DNA of 21,075 nucleotides from Pinisolibacter sp040275425 (GTDB lineage Bacteria; Pseudomonadota; Alphaproteobacteria; Rhizobiales; Ancalomicrobiaceae): assembly GCA_040275425.1 (NCBI GenBank), contig JBEOKB010000012.1, positions 1-21,075 of the forward strand, in the 5' to 3' direction. Shown one piece after another: positions 1 through 9,703 of the stretch. The translations under genes were made by a program, and so were the position numbers. The stretch's first letter is position 1. Each line of letters starts with the position of its first letter. Under the pieces are notes generated by a model. The model saw only the letters and a program-made list of their open reading frames with translations, was not told the origin of the DNA and made no database searches.

Positions 1-754
1 TCGCGTCATGTACCACCCACCTGCATAAGCCGGGTGGGGCCGGGACGGGTTCGGCTCGTCGAAAAAGTTCATACACCGTGCGGTCAAAGACCGATCCGGA
101 CAAAGTCCGAACATCCCTTCCCGCCCCTCGCTCAGAAAACCCCAGCCACCCTCCGTCGGGTTTAAGTATTTCCTCCGTCGTTCGACCACTCAAGAGTAAA
201 TTCTCCCGATGACGAGCGACGACTTTCTCCTCATAGTATCTCTCAGCCTCATTTCTCCTGGCAATCAGGTCCGCCTCATACCCGTTCGGCGTCGAGTACA
301 AGCCCTGCCGAGAACGCCATACTGGATCGATCGCTCGAATGCGCGCAACGACATCTCGAAGCTGCACCTGAAGCTGGTTGATACGGGCAGCCTGACCGAG
401 ACCAATTTGAATCTCCAGCGCGTCTATTCGAAGCGGCCGGTACATCGGGCGAGCCCCGCCTCCGGCCTGTGCCAGCAGAACTCGTTCGCTCCTCGTCGGC
501 GAAACATCGGTGTTCCCGTGTCCATCCGTCCGCTGCCCTCCGCCGGGACTGCCGGCAGGAACGCGCGGTTGGTTCGGATCAAAACGCCGGAGAGCGAGGC
601 GAAGGCGCCAGGCGGCGAAATGGAAGGGAAGGCAGCGGTATCGGCCCGCGATCCGGCGAGGATACTCCTCTGAGATCGATGGTAGGGCCGCGGGACGGTC
701 GGGTCGGTCGCAGTGGGCATGACGAGGTTCCATCTCGAAGAGACGGGCCATCAT
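1..754 (-). CDS. Partial toxin-like or phage-associated protein, truncated by the window edge
   Basis: A minus-strand frame stays open from about 754 to the left edge (251 codons) and has no stop inside the window. Candidate starts are ATG at 754, 751 or 733; none has a convincing Shine-Dalgarno, so the start is uncertain. Counting from 733, residues 51-70 read FDPNQPRVPAGSPGGGQRTD. As I recall, this proline/glycine linker type is common in alphaproteobacterial polymorphic-toxin and phage-associated proteins. A charged helical stretch follows (about residues 97-165), containing AIDPVWRSRQG and then an Arg/Glu-rich helix. The last visible part, GWLGFSERGAGRDVRTLSGS, would begin the C-terminal domain, most of which lies outside. 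Codons such as TTA, ATA, AGA and AAA are far more frequent than in neighbouring genes, which suggests horizontal origin. There is no obvious signal peptide. The gene lies beyond the aldolase terminator and looks independently transcribed. The exact function is not recognised; the toxin/effector reading is inference. Confidence 0.6.
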   Translation of the reverse strand, partial: MMARLFEMEPRHAHCDRPDRPAALPSISEEYPRRIAGRYRCLPFHFAAWRLRLALRRFDPNQPRVPAGSPGGGQRTDGHGNTDVSPTRSERVLLAQAGGGARPMYRPLRIDALEIQIGLGQAARINQLQVQLRDVVARIRAIDPVWRSRQGLYSTPNGYEADLIARRNEAERYYEEKVVARHRENLLLSGRTTEEILKPDGGWLGFSERGAGRDVRTLSGSVFDRTVYELFRRAEPVPAPPGLCRWVVHDA

Positions 755-806
755 GCGGCCGTTCGGGGGCACCGAGAGCAAGAGCGCCGATATCCTCCGA
801 CGCGGA

Positions 807-838
807 AACGCCGCCGCGGGTCTCCCCTCGGCGGCGTT
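807..838 (-). terminator. Probable terminator of the aldolase gene
   Basis: Perfect 10-bp inverted repeat, AACGCCGCCG at 807-816 and CGGCGGCGTT at 829-838, with a 12-nt loop. Read on the minus strand it lies about 84 nt beyond the aldolase stop and is followed by TTTCC only, so the U-tract is weak. It separates the aldolase from the toxin-like frame to its left. Confidence 0.55.
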
Positions 839-921
839 CTCTCTCCCGGGCGGCGCGGGTTTGCCCCACGCGCGTTTCCTCGAAGGGAGGGACGGAGCGG
901 CGGACCGCTCCGTCGATCGGG

Positions 922-1986
922 TCACTTCACGATCTGGGCCAGCTTGCCCGAGGCATAGGCGGCGGCGACCGCCTCCAGCTCGAGCGGCTTGATCTTGGAG
1001 GCGTTGCCCGCCGTGCCGAAGGCCTCGAAGCGAGCCTTGCAGACCTTGGAGGCCGCCTTCTGGGCGTCCGCCAGATACTTGCGCGGGTCGAACTCGCTCG
1101 GCTTGGTGGCGAAGTGACGACGGATGGCGGCGGTCATCGCCAGACGCAGGTCGGTGTCGATGTTGACCTTGCGCACGCCGTACTTGATGCCCTCGACGAT
1201 CTCCTCGACCGGGACGCCGTAGGTCTCCTTCATGTCGCCGCCGAACTCGCGGATCTCGGCGAGGAGTTCCTGCGGCACCGACGAGGAGCCGTGCATCACC
1301 AGATGGGTGTTGGGGATGCGGGCGTTGATCTCCTTGATGCGCGAGATGGCGAGAATTTCGCCCGTCGGCTTCTTGGTGAACTTGTAGGCGCCGTGCGAGG
1401 TGCCGATGGCGATGGCGAGCGCGTCGACCTGGGTGCGCTTGACGAAGTCGGCGGCCTGGTCGGGATCGGTCAGGAGCTGTTCGCGGGTCATGGTGCCCTC
1501 GGCGCCGTGACCGTCCTCCTTGTCGCCCTTCATCGTCTCGAGCGAGCCCAGAACGCCGAGCTCGCCTTCGACCGACACGCCGATCGAGTGGGCGAAGGCG
1601 ACCACGGTGGCGGTCGTCTCGACGTTGTACTCGTAGCTCGCGACGGTCTTGCCGTCGGCCTGGAGCGAGCCGTCCATCATCACCGAGGTGAAGCCCGAGC
1701 GGATCGCCGCCTGGCAGATCGCCGGCGAGGCGCCGTGGTCCTGATGCATGCAGACCGGGATGTCCGGATAGGCCTCGACGGCGGCCTGGATCAGGTGGCG
1801 CAGGAACTGTTCACCGGCGTACTTGCGGGCGCCGGCGGAGCCCTGGAGGATGACGGGGCTGTCGGTCTCGCGGGCCGCTTCCATGATGGCGCGGACCTGT
1901 TCCATGTTGTTCACGTTGAAGGCCGGCAGGCCGTAGCCGTTCTCGGCGGCGTGGTCGAGCAACTGGCGCATGGAAACGAGCGGCAT
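922..1986 (-). CDS. fba: Class II fructose-1,6-bisphosphate aldolase (Calvin-cycle subtype)
   Basis: The 354-residue cytosolic enzyme reversibly condenses dihydroxyacetone phosphate and glyceraldehyde 3-phosphate to fructose 1,6-bisphosphate; in Calvin-cycle organisms the same family also makes sedoheptulose 1,7-bisphosphate. Residues 81-85 read HQDHG, holding the catalytic Asp83 and zinc-ligand His84 typical of class II aldolases. The N-terminus MPLVSMRQLLDHAAENGYG and the full length match the roughly 350-residue Calvin-cycle subtype (cbbA/fbaA-like). The ATG at 1986 is preceded by GAGGAG about 7 nt upstream on the minus strand, which fixes the start. The gene lies 189 nt downstream of transketolase in the same direction, with fructose-1,6-bisphosphatase further upstream, so all three can act in ribulose-phosphate regeneration or gluconeogenesis. 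It may be co-transcribed with transketolase, although a dyad lies between them. Nothing looks truncated or degraded. Confidence 0.95.
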   Translation of the reverse strand: MPLVSMRQLLDHAAENGYGLPAFNVNNMEQVRAIMEAARETDSPVILQGSAGARKYAGEQFLRHLIQAAVEAYPDIPVCMHQDHGASPAICQAAIRSGFTSVMMDGSLQADGKTVASYEYNVETTATVVAFAHSIGVSVEGELGVLGSLETMKGDKEDGHGAEGTMTREQLLTDPDQAADFVKRTQVDALAIAIGTSHGAYKFTKKPTGEILAISRIKEINARIPNTHLVMHGSSSVPQELLAEIREFGGDMKETYGVPVEEIVEGIKYGVRKVNIDTDLRLAMTAAIRRHFATKPSEFDPRKYLADAQKAASKVCKARFEAFGTAGNASKIKPLELEAVAAAYASGKLAQIVK

Positions 1987-2130
1987 CGGAGTCTCCTCGA
2001 TATTGATCGATTGCTGGGCCGAACGCGGCCCCGCTCGACGTCGTCCGGGTTAAGCCCGGAGAGGGCGCGGTTCAAGTGGTGAGTTCGTCCATCGCGGACT
2101 TCACGGACGGGGATTGCCCGGATGGATCAC

Positions 2131-2162
2131 GATGCGGTGCAAGATGTTGCTCACACCGCATC
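2131..2162. repeat. Inverted repeat between transketolase and aldolase
   Basis: Perfect 9-bp arms GATGCGGTG (2131-2139) and CACCGCATC (2154-2162) with a 14-nt loop, starting 14 nt beyond the transketolase stop. There is no U-tract in either direction. It could be a processing or weak termination hairpin, or a regulator site for the aldolase. A smaller dyad, TCCGGG-TTAA-GCCCGGA, lies about 85 nt further towards the aldolase. Confidence 0.45.
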
Positions 2163-2175
2163 GAATTTCGAAACG

Positions 2176-4182
<2,007 letters not shown>

Positions 4183-4638
4183 CGCGGGGCTTCTCCTCCT
4201 CGACCCGGCTCGTCCGAGACGGCGGGGCCGGTCAACACGTAGTACGATGGACCCGAAAGGGAGGCTTCCCGGTCCGGCGCCCGGCAGGCGCTCGACGAGC
4301 CGGACAGGTCACGCGTCCGGCGCGATCGAACCGCCAGACCGGCCGCGAAATGTCAACGAAAAAGAAGGGGAAAGGCGCGGCCGTCCCCGATCGCGCGTCG
4401 ATCGGCACCGCCGGCGGCGGGCCATCTTGCGGAGGTGAAACGGATTGCGGGGCCGACCCGTTCGGGCCATTGCCGCAGGGTCCGGTCTCGACCGCTCGTC
4501 CCCGTCGTCGCCGGGCTCGATCCCCGCCCCACGGAGGAGTGGACGGGCGCGCCACGCCCCCGTCGGCACGAGCCCGGGCGAGGCGACCTCGCCCGGAGGA
4601 GACGCGGGGGTGCCGGGAGAGGGCGGACCGCCCTTCCC
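4183..4638. other. 456-nt intergenic region between fructose-bisphosphatase and transketolase
   Basis: No convincing gene is seen; the open frames here lack ribosome-binding sites and recognisable protein. It contains the hairpin at 4574-4596 and, on the minus strand, a TTGACA hexamer (complement of 4351-4356) behind a T-rich stretch. The hexamer could be the -35 element of a transketolase promoter, but no good -10 follows at the usual spacing, so this stays tentative. Confidence 0.5.
4574..4596 (-). terminator. Probable terminator downstream of fructose-1,6-bisphosphatase
   Basis: Perfect 10-bp inverted repeat CCGGGCGAGG / CCTCGCCCGG with a 3-nt loop, 42 nt beyond the stop codon of fructose-1,6-bisphosphatase on the minus strand. 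It lacks a U-tract, so it may only attenuate or stabilise the transcript. A shorter GGGCGG/CCGCCC dyad lies between it and the stop codon. Confidence 0.5.
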
Positions 4639-5652
4639 TCACTCGGCCGCTTCGGCCTCGTCCTCGTCGACGAGGTGGTGGCTCTCGATGCGGTCGACCT
4701 CGTGCTTGGAGCCGAAGATCAGCGGGATGCGCTGATGCAGGATGCGCGGCTCGAGATCGAGCAGGTTCTCGTTGCCGGTCGAAACCGCGCCGCCGGCCTG
4801 TTCGACCACCCAGCCGATCGGGTTGGACTCGTAGATCAGGCGCAGGCGGCCCTCGTCGTAGCCCTTGCGCTTGTCGGCCGGGTAGAGATAGACGCCGCCG
4901 CGCACCAGGATGCGATGGCCGTCGGCGACCAGCGAACCGACCCAACGCATGTTGGTGTCCTCGCCGCGGGCGCCGTCCTTGCCGTGGATGCATTCCTCGA
5001 TGTAGCGCTTGGTCGGCTCGTTCCAATGGCGATGGTTCGAGGAGTTGATGGCGAACTCCCTGGTCTTGGCCGGAATCCTCATCGCGCGGTTGGTGAGGAT
5101 GAAGGTGCCGCGACGCCGGTCGAGGGTGAACATCTGCGTGCCCTTGCCGACGGTCATCACCAGCGTGGTCTGGGGGCCGTAGAGGATGTAGCCGGCGGCG
5201 ACCTGATCGCGACCCTTCTGGAGGAAGGCGTCGTGGGTGGAGGCGTCGACGTGCTCGGGGGAGCGCAGGATCGAGAAGATGGTGCCGATCGACACGTTGG
5301 TGTCGATGTTGGAGGAGCCGTCGAGCGGGTCGACCGCGACCAGCAGCGTGCCGTCGTGGTGGATGGCGATGGGGTGATCGAGCTCCTCGGAGGCGATTGC
5401 CGCGACGGGCGCGCGCTTGCAGGCCTCGACCAGGAGGTCGTTGGAATGGACGTCGAGGAACTTCTGCACCTCGCCCTGGACGTTCTCGGTCATGGCGGCG
5501 GCGAGCTCGCCGGCGAGCGGACCGTCGGAGACGAGGGCGGCGATGTCGCGACCGGCGTCGGCGAGGGCATGGACCGTGGCGGCGACGTCGCGCTTCAGCT
5601 GGTCCTGGCCGGCCCACTTCTCCAGGAAGGAATAGAGGCTCTCGTTCTTCAT
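4639..5652 (-). CDS. fbp: Fructose-1,6-bisphosphatase, class I
   Basis: The 337-residue cytosolic enzyme hydrolyses fructose 1,6-bisphosphate to fructose 6-phosphate in gluconeogenesis and the Calvin cycle. The class I signature is plain: the metal-binding DPLDGSSNID, preceded by ASEELDHP, and C-terminal YPADKRKGYDEGRLRLIYESNPIGW with the substrate-site tyrosine and lysines. The start is set at the ATG at 5652 (MKNESLYSFLEKW), which has GGGAGACGACG directly upstream. An in-frame ATG at 5751 would add 33 residues of low-complexity sequence unlike the family and is rejected. The gene ends in an acidic tail (DEDEAEAAE). It is the first gene of the minus-strand sugar-phosphate group and diverges from the acyltransferase gene across 224 nt. 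Regulation is not evident; no LysR-type cbbR gene is in the window. Confidence 0.95.
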   Translation of the reverse strand: MKNESLYSFLEKWAGQDQLKRDVAATVHALADAGRDIAALVSDGPLAGELAAAMTENVQGEVQKFLDVHSNDLLVEACKRAPVAAIASEELDHPIAIHHDGTLLVAVDPLDGSSNIDTNVSIGTIFSILRSPEHVDASTHDAFLQKGRDQVAAGYILYGPQTTLVMTVGKGTQMFTLDRRRGTFILTNRAMRIPAKTREFAINSSNHRHWNEPTKRYIEECIHGKDGARGEDTNMRWVGSLVADGHRILVRGGVYLYPADKRKGYDEGRLRLIYESNPIGWVVEQAGGAVSTGNENLLDLEPRILHQRIPLIFGSKHEVDRIESHHLVDEDEAEAAE

Positions 5653-5876
5653 CGTCGTCTCCCTCTCGTGCTCCACATCGGGGGCGGACCCGCGATGCGG
5701 CGCGGCGCACATCATCGGCGTCTGTTTGCCCTCGTCGGGCGCCGTCCGCAACAGGCGATCACACGCAAGAGGATGGTATTCGCTCGTCGTTTGGTCGATA
5801 TCGTAAATCCACGAAGGCGACTTTCCGATATTTTTCGGGTCATCCCGTCACGCTTGCAAGAAATGGCGATTAGCCC
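5653..5876. promoter_or_regulatory. Divergent intergenic region between fructose-bisphosphatase and acyltransferase
   Basis: The 224-nt region must carry the promoters of two divergent genes. Its right third (about 5790-5850) is distinctly AT-richer than the surroundings and holds the palindrome CGATATCG plus a second CGATAT about 40 nt away next to a T-run. No hexamer pair was convincing enough to call a promoter. Confidence 0.4.
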
Positions 5877-6587
5877 ATGACGACCGATACACCCGCCACC
5901 CCCTCCTCTGCCATCGGCGACGAGCGGCTGCCGCCGCACGTGCGCAAGAAGCGGCTGGGGGCGAAGCCGCTCGTCCACGAGAGCGCGGTGGTGCGCGACA
6001 GCCGGTTCGGCAAATTCTGCAAGGTGGGGGCGCGGACCACCATCATCGAGACGGTGTTCGGCGACTATTCCTACGCGGTCAACGACTGCGAGATCGTCTA
6101 TGCGGACATCGGCCGGTTCGTGTCGATCGGGGCGCTGGTCGGGCTCAATCCGGCCAATCACCCCTATGAGCGGGCGGCGCAGGCCCACTTCACCTATCGC
6201 TCGTGGCAGTACTTCGAGACGATCGCCGACGAGGCGGAGGAGTTCGACAAGCGGCGGGCGCAGCGGGTGCGGGTCGGCCACGACGTGTGGATCGGGCGGG
6301 CGGCGATCGTGCTGCCGGGGCGGAGAATCGGCAACGGGGCGATCGTGGGGGCGGGCGCGGTCGTCACCAAGGACGTCGCGCCCTACACGATCGTCGCCGG
6401 AAACCCGGCGCGGGTGATCCGCCGACGGTTCTCGGAGGAGGTGTGCGAACGGCTCGATCGGCTGGCGTGGTGGGACTGGAGCCATGCGGCGCTGCGGCGG
6501 GCGGTGCCGGACTTCCGTGCCCTCTCGGTCGAAGCCTTTCTCGACAAATGGGAAAACCCTTACGACGAAGAGCCGGGGGCGCCGTGA
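5877..6587 (+). CDS. Hexapeptide-repeat acyltransferase, phosphonate-associated type
   Basis: The predicted 236-residue cytosolic protein has a left-handed beta-helix fold of the DapH/CatB-like acetyltransferase superfamily. Imperfect hexapeptide repeats run from about residue 35 (KPLVHESAVVRDSRFGKFCK) to HDVWIGRAAIVLPGRRIGNG and GAIVGAGAVVTKDVAPYTIV. The layout matches, as I recall it, the transferase family often found in phosphonate-utilisation clusters (TIGR03308-like): NPANHPYERAAQAHFTYRSWQYF, then an acidic helical insertion, then a C-terminal LAWWDWSHAALRRAVPDFRALSVEAFLDKW. The HDVW histidine corresponds to the usual catalytic position. No phn genes are nearby, so the acceptor substrate is unknown. 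A weak ribosome-binding site (AAGAAATGG) precedes the ATG. The first 25 residues are Pro/Thr-rich and probably disordered. It is often annotated loosely as chloramphenicol acetyltransferase, and resistance should not be inferred. Confidence 0.85.
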   Translation: MTTDTPATPSSAIGDERLPPHVRKKRLGAKPLVHESAVVRDSRFGKFCKVGARTTIIETVFGDYSYAVNDCEIVYADIGRFVSIGALVGLNPANHPYERAAQAHFTYRSWQYFETIADEAEEFDKRRAQRVRVGHDVWIGRAAIVLPGRRIGNGAIVGAGAVVTKDVAPYTIVAGNPARVIRRRFSEEVCERLDRLAWWDWSHAALRRAVPDFRALSVEAFLDKWENPYDEEPGAP

Positions 6588-6745
6588 ACGGTTCCTCGAG
6601 GTTCCGGTGATCAGATCGTCACGCCCGCCGCCCTACTTTGACCGGGATCATGGCGGACGCACCGATGCGAGCTAGGGTCCCCGCTGAAATGCGACCCGAA
6701 ATATCACTGGTTCGCACACCGCCGCGGCGGCGCTCGACCCGAGCG

Positions 6746-6755
6746 CCCCACGTGG
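6746..6755. promoter_or_regulatory. Palindrome CCCACGTGGG overlapping the PHA synthase ribosome-binding site
   Basis: A perfect 10-bp palindrome lies 7 nt before the ATG and includes the GTGGGAG that serves as Shine-Dalgarno. It could be a repressor site or simply chance in GC-rich DNA. The CACGTG core recurs in a cluster at 12950-12996. Confidence 0.25.
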
Positions 6756-6762
6756 GAGATCG

Positions 6763-8643
6763 ATGATGACCACTGCCCGTAAGTCCGTGTCCAAGTCCGC
6801 CGCTCAGCCCGAATCGGTTCCGGCTCCCGCCGCCTCGGCCGATGTGGTGGACCTCGCCACCCGTCTGCCGCCCACGCCGACCTCCCGCAAACTGCGGGTC
6901 GAGCCGCACGTCGTCGATCTCAATCCGCGCATGGAGGCGGCCGACGTGATCGACCGCGCCACCCATGCGGCGATGGCGCGCCTCACCCAGGGCATGTCGC
7001 CGTCGGCGATGGCGATCGCGCAGTTCGACTGGGCGGTGCATCTGGCCGGGTCGCCGGGCAAGCTCGGGGCGCTGGCCGATTCGGCGATGCACAAGGCGAT
7101 CGAATTCGGCCGCATCGCCACCCATGCGCTGGTCGACGGGCAGGACGCCGTTCACGAGGCATCGAAGGATCACCGCTTCAAGGGGCCGGCGTGGAACAAT
7201 CTGCCGTTCCGCCTGATGGCCGACGCGTTCCAGCTGACCGAGGCGTGGTGGAAGGAGGCGACCACCAACGTGCGCGGCGCCAGCCCGCATCATCAGCGCA
7301 TGGTCGAATTCGCCGCGCGCCAGGCGCTCGACGTGTTCTCGCCGTCGAACTGGCCCGGCACCAACCCGGAGGTGATCGAGGCGACGATGAAGGAGGGCGG
7401 CGCCAATCTGCTGCGCGGCCTGACCAACGCCATCGACGACGCCGAACGCTCGTTCGCCGAACTGCCGCCGGACGGGTTCGAGAAGTTCCGCCCCGGCGAG
7501 ACGGTGGCGCTGACGCCCGGACGCGTGGTGTTCCGCAATCGACTGATCGAGCTGATCCAGTACGGGCCGTCGACCAACGAGGTTCATCCCGAGCCGGTGC
7601 TGATCATCCCGGCATGGATCATGAAGTACTACATCCTCGATCTCAGCCCGCAGAACTCGCTGATCCGTCATCTGGTGGCGGCCGGGTTCACCGTGTTCGC
7701 GATCTCGTGGAAGAACCCGTCCACCGACGACCGCGATCTCGGGCTCGAGGCCTATCGCGAGCTCGGGCCGGTGGCGGCGCTGGAGGCGATCGAGGCGATC
7801 TGCGGACCGGCCAAGGTGCACGGCGTCGGCTACTGCCTCGGCGGCACGCTCCTGTCGATCGAGGGCGCGCGGCAGGCGCGCGACGGCGACGAGCGGTTCG
7901 GCTCGCTGACCCTGCTGGCGGCGCAGACCGACTTCACGCAGGCGGGTGAGCTGATGCTGTTCATCGACGAGAGCCAGCTCACGCTGCTCGAGGACATGAT
8001 GTGGGAGCGCGGCTATCTCGACACCAAGCAGATGGCCGGGGCGTTCCAGATGCTGCGCTCGCGCGATCTGATCTGGTCGAAGATGGTGCACGACTATCTG
8101 CTCGGAAAGCGCGTGCCGATGAACGACCTGATGGCGTGGAACTCCGACGCCACGCGCATGCCCTACCGGATGCACGCGGAGTATCTGCAGCATCTGTTCC
8201 TCGACAACGATCTCGCCGAGGGGCGTCACCACGTCGGCGATTCCTCGATCGCGATCGAGGACATCCAGATCCCGATCTTCGCCGTCGGCACCGAGACCGA
8301 TCACGTGGCGCCGTGGAAGTCGGTGCACAAGATCACGCTCTTGTCCGACTCCGAGACCACCTTCGTGCTGACCTCGGGCGGCCACAACGCCGGCATCGTG
8401 TCGGAGCCCGGCCACAAGCACCGCGCCTATCGCATCGCCACCAAGTCGGCCGATGCGCCCTACGTCGACCCCGAACACTGGGCCGACACCGCGACCCGGC
8501 ACGAGGGCTCGTGGTGGCTGGCGTGGTTCGACTGGCTGGCCCAGCGCTCCGGCGCCAAGGTCGCGCCGCCGCCGATGGGCTCGGTCGACAAGGGGTACGG
8601 CGCGATCTGCCCGGCGCCGGGGACCTACGTCCTCATTCCGTAA
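6763..8643 (+). CDS. phaC: Polyhydroxyalkanoate synthase family protein (PhaC, class I-like)
   Basis: The 626-residue enzyme is predicted to polymerise (R)-3-hydroxyacyl-CoA into polyhydroxyalkanoate on storage-granule surfaces. A Pro/Ala-rich N-terminal stretch (1-60) precedes the PhaC N-terminal domain, which includes NPEVIEATMKEGGANLLRGL, TPGRVVFRNRLIELIQY and IIPAWIMKYYILDLSPQNSL. The alpha/beta-hydrolase core follows. The lipase-like box is GYCLGG with nucleophile Cys358; the triad is completed by Asp513 (ETDHVAPW) and His541 (GGHNAGI). The Trp after DHVAP is the conserved class I tryptophan. Length is slightly above the usual class I size (about 590). The start codon follows GTGGGAG, and ATG ATG gives a one-codon ambiguity. 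No phasin, thiolase or reductase gene is adjacent, so it may be the secondary paralogue common in rhizobial genomes; that role is inference. Confidence 0.92.
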   Translation: MMTTARKSVSKSAAQPESVPAPAASADVVDLATRLPPTPTSRKLRVEPHVVDLNPRMEAADVIDRATHAAMARLTQGMSPSAMAIAQFDWAVHLAGSPGKLGALADSAMHKAIEFGRIATHALVDGQDAVHEASKDHRFKGPAWNNLPFRLMADAFQLTEAWWKEATTNVRGASPHHQRMVEFAARQALDVFSPSNWPGTNPEVIEATMKEGGANLLRGLTNAIDDAERSFAELPPDGFEKFRPGETVALTPGRVVFRNRLIELIQYGPSTNEVHPEPVLIIPAWIMKYYILDLSPQNSLIRHLVAAGFTVFAISWKNPSTDDRDLGLEAYRELGPVAALEAIEAICGPAKVHGVGYCLGGTLLSIEGARQARDGDERFGSLTLLAAQTDFTQAGELMLFIDESQLTLLEDMMWERGYLDTKQMAGAFQMLRSRDLIWSKMVHDYLLGKRVPMNDLMAWNSDATRMPYRMHAEYLQHLFLDNDLAEGRHHVGDSSIAIEDIQIPIFAVGTETDHVAPWKSVHKITLLSDSETTFVLTSGGHNAGIVSEPGHKHRAYRIATKSADAPYVDPEHWADTATRHEGSWWLAWFDWLAQRSGAKVAPPPMGSVDKGYGAICPAPGTYVLIP

Positions 8644-8701
8644 TGGTTGTATAAGTATAAACATACCCTCCAGGATAGATTCTCCACGCGCATCGCGTTA
8701 G

Positions 8702-8741
8702 CATGATCCGGTCTACACCCTTACGGAGTGACCGGATCATG
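8702..8741 (+). promoter_or_regulatory. Perfect 12-bp inverted repeat enclosing the amidase ribosome-binding site and start codon
   Basis: Arms CATGATCCGGTC (8702-8713) and GACCGGATCATG (8730-8741) are perfectly complementary around a 16-nt loop. The right arm ends in the amidase ATG, and the Shine-Dalgarno GGAG (8725-8728) lies in the loop. In RNA the hairpin would bury the start codon; in DNA it could be an operator. The 57 nt before it are AT-rich, with TATAAG and TATAAA at 8650-8661 that could hold a -10 element. Confidence 0.6.
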
Positions 8742-9581
8742 GCGTTCGCGATTCGCAAGGACCATCGACTGCAACTCGACGGAAAGCTCGTCGAGACGAT
8801 GCTCTCCCGGAACACCGGCGGCGGCTTCGCCGCGCCGCCGCGTCTTCTCGTGGTTCACTTCACCTACGGAGCGTCGGGGCGCTCCTCGGCGGAGTGGTTC
8901 TGCTCGAAGAAGAACACCGACTCCTCAGCCCACGTCGTGATCGACCGCGACGGCTCGGTGATCCAGTGCGTGCCGTTCGACACCGTCGCCTGGCACGCCG
9001 GAACCTCGAGCTGGAAGGGGGTGAGCGGGCTCAACCGCCGCTCGATCGGCATCGAGCTGGCGAACTGGGGCAACCTGCAGCGGCGCGCGAGCGGGTGGAC
9101 GAGCTACACCGGGGTGCCGATCGCCGATCCGGTGATCGCCGCGCACAAGAACGGCAACCCGGACGGATCGAAGACGCCGATCGGCTGGGAGCCCTATCCG
9201 GAGGCGCAGTTCGCCGCGCTGGTGGAGATCGTGCGCGCCCTGGTCGACACCTACGGCGTCGAGGAGATCGTCGGGCACGACGACGTCGCGCCGTCGCGCA
9301 AGTGGGATCCCGGTCCGGCCTTCGACATGACGCGCCTGAAGGCGGCGGTGTTCGGCGTCCGCTCCAGCGACGACGACGGGACCCGGACGGTGATGCCGGC
9401 GGAGGGGCTGAACCTGCGCCGGGGGCCGGGGATCTCGTACGACGTGATCCGCCTCCTCCCCGCGGGCACCAGGGTCCGGCCGCAGGAGGTCGACGGCGGC
9501 TGGGTCATGGTCGACGCGCTCGGCGGCGACGGTCGGGTGCTCGACACCGGCTGGGTGAAGGCCTCGCATCTCTCCGACTGA
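8739..9581 (+). CDS. N-acetylmuramoyl-L-alanine amidase (Amidase_2) with C-terminal SH3 domain
   Basis: The 280-residue peptidoglycan hydrolase is predicted to cut the bond between N-acetylmuramic acid and L-alanine. The Amidase_2/PGRP domain spans about residues 15-205. Zinc ligands look like His40 (VVHFTYG), His180 (VGHDDVAP) and Asp190 (KWDPGPAFD), with conserved WHAGTSSWKG at 85-94 and SIGIELANWG at 102-111. A bacterial SH3-type wall-binding domain follows (about 216-280, LNLRRGPGISYDVIRLLPAG). There is no signal peptide or membrane segment, as in phage or prophage endolysins and some cytoplasmic recycling amidases. The start is put at 8739, preceded by GGAG at 10 nt; an in-frame ATG at 8703 would add 12 residues, but it is simply the mirror of the start codon in the inverted repeat. 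The gene stands alone between PHA synthase and fumarase, without phage neighbours. Confidence 0.88.
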   Translation: MAFAIRKDHRLQLDGKLVETMLSRNTGGGFAAPPRLLVVHFTYGASGRSSAEWFCSKKNTDSSAHVVIDRDGSVIQCVPFDTVAWHAGTSSWKGVSGLNRRSIGIELANWGNLQRRASGWTSYTGVPIADPVIAAHKNGNPDGSKTPIGWEPYPEAQFAALVEIVRALVDTYGVEEIVGHDDVAPSRKWDPGPAFDMTRLKAAVFGVRSSDDDGTRTVMPAEGLNLRRGPGISYDVIRLLPAGTRVRPQEVDGGWVMVDALGGDGRVLDTGWVKASHLSD

Positions 9582-9674
9582 GCCGACGCGCCCGCCTCCC
9601 CCCGAGACCGACCCCCGCCCCGGTGGCGAGGGTCTTCGTCCGAGGCGGCCCGGAGCGTCCGACCAATCGCGACC

Positions 9675-9703
9675 TTGGCGACGACGTGGAAGCGTTCTAG
9701 AAC
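9675..9703 (+). promoter_or_regulatory. Candidate sigma-70-type promoter for fumarase
   Basis: TTGGCG (9675-9680) and TAGAAC (9698-9703) are separated by 17 nt, about 100 nt upstream of the fumarase ATG. The match to consensus is only moderate, and alphaproteobacterial promoters are loose, so this is a suggestion. The rest of the 222-nt gap shows nothing clear. Confidence 0.3.

Noticed and set aside
469..2082. Long plus-strand open frame opposite the aldolase
   Set aside because: It is the antisense shadow of the aldolase caused by GC-rich codons; the translation is low-complexity and matches no family.
4309..4569. Small open frames in the fbp-tkt gap
   Set aside because: Arg/Pro-rich translation, no ribosome-binding site, and overlap in several frames.
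6638..6670. TTGACC as a -35 element for phaC
   Set aside because: No acceptable -10 hexamer is found at 16-18 nt.
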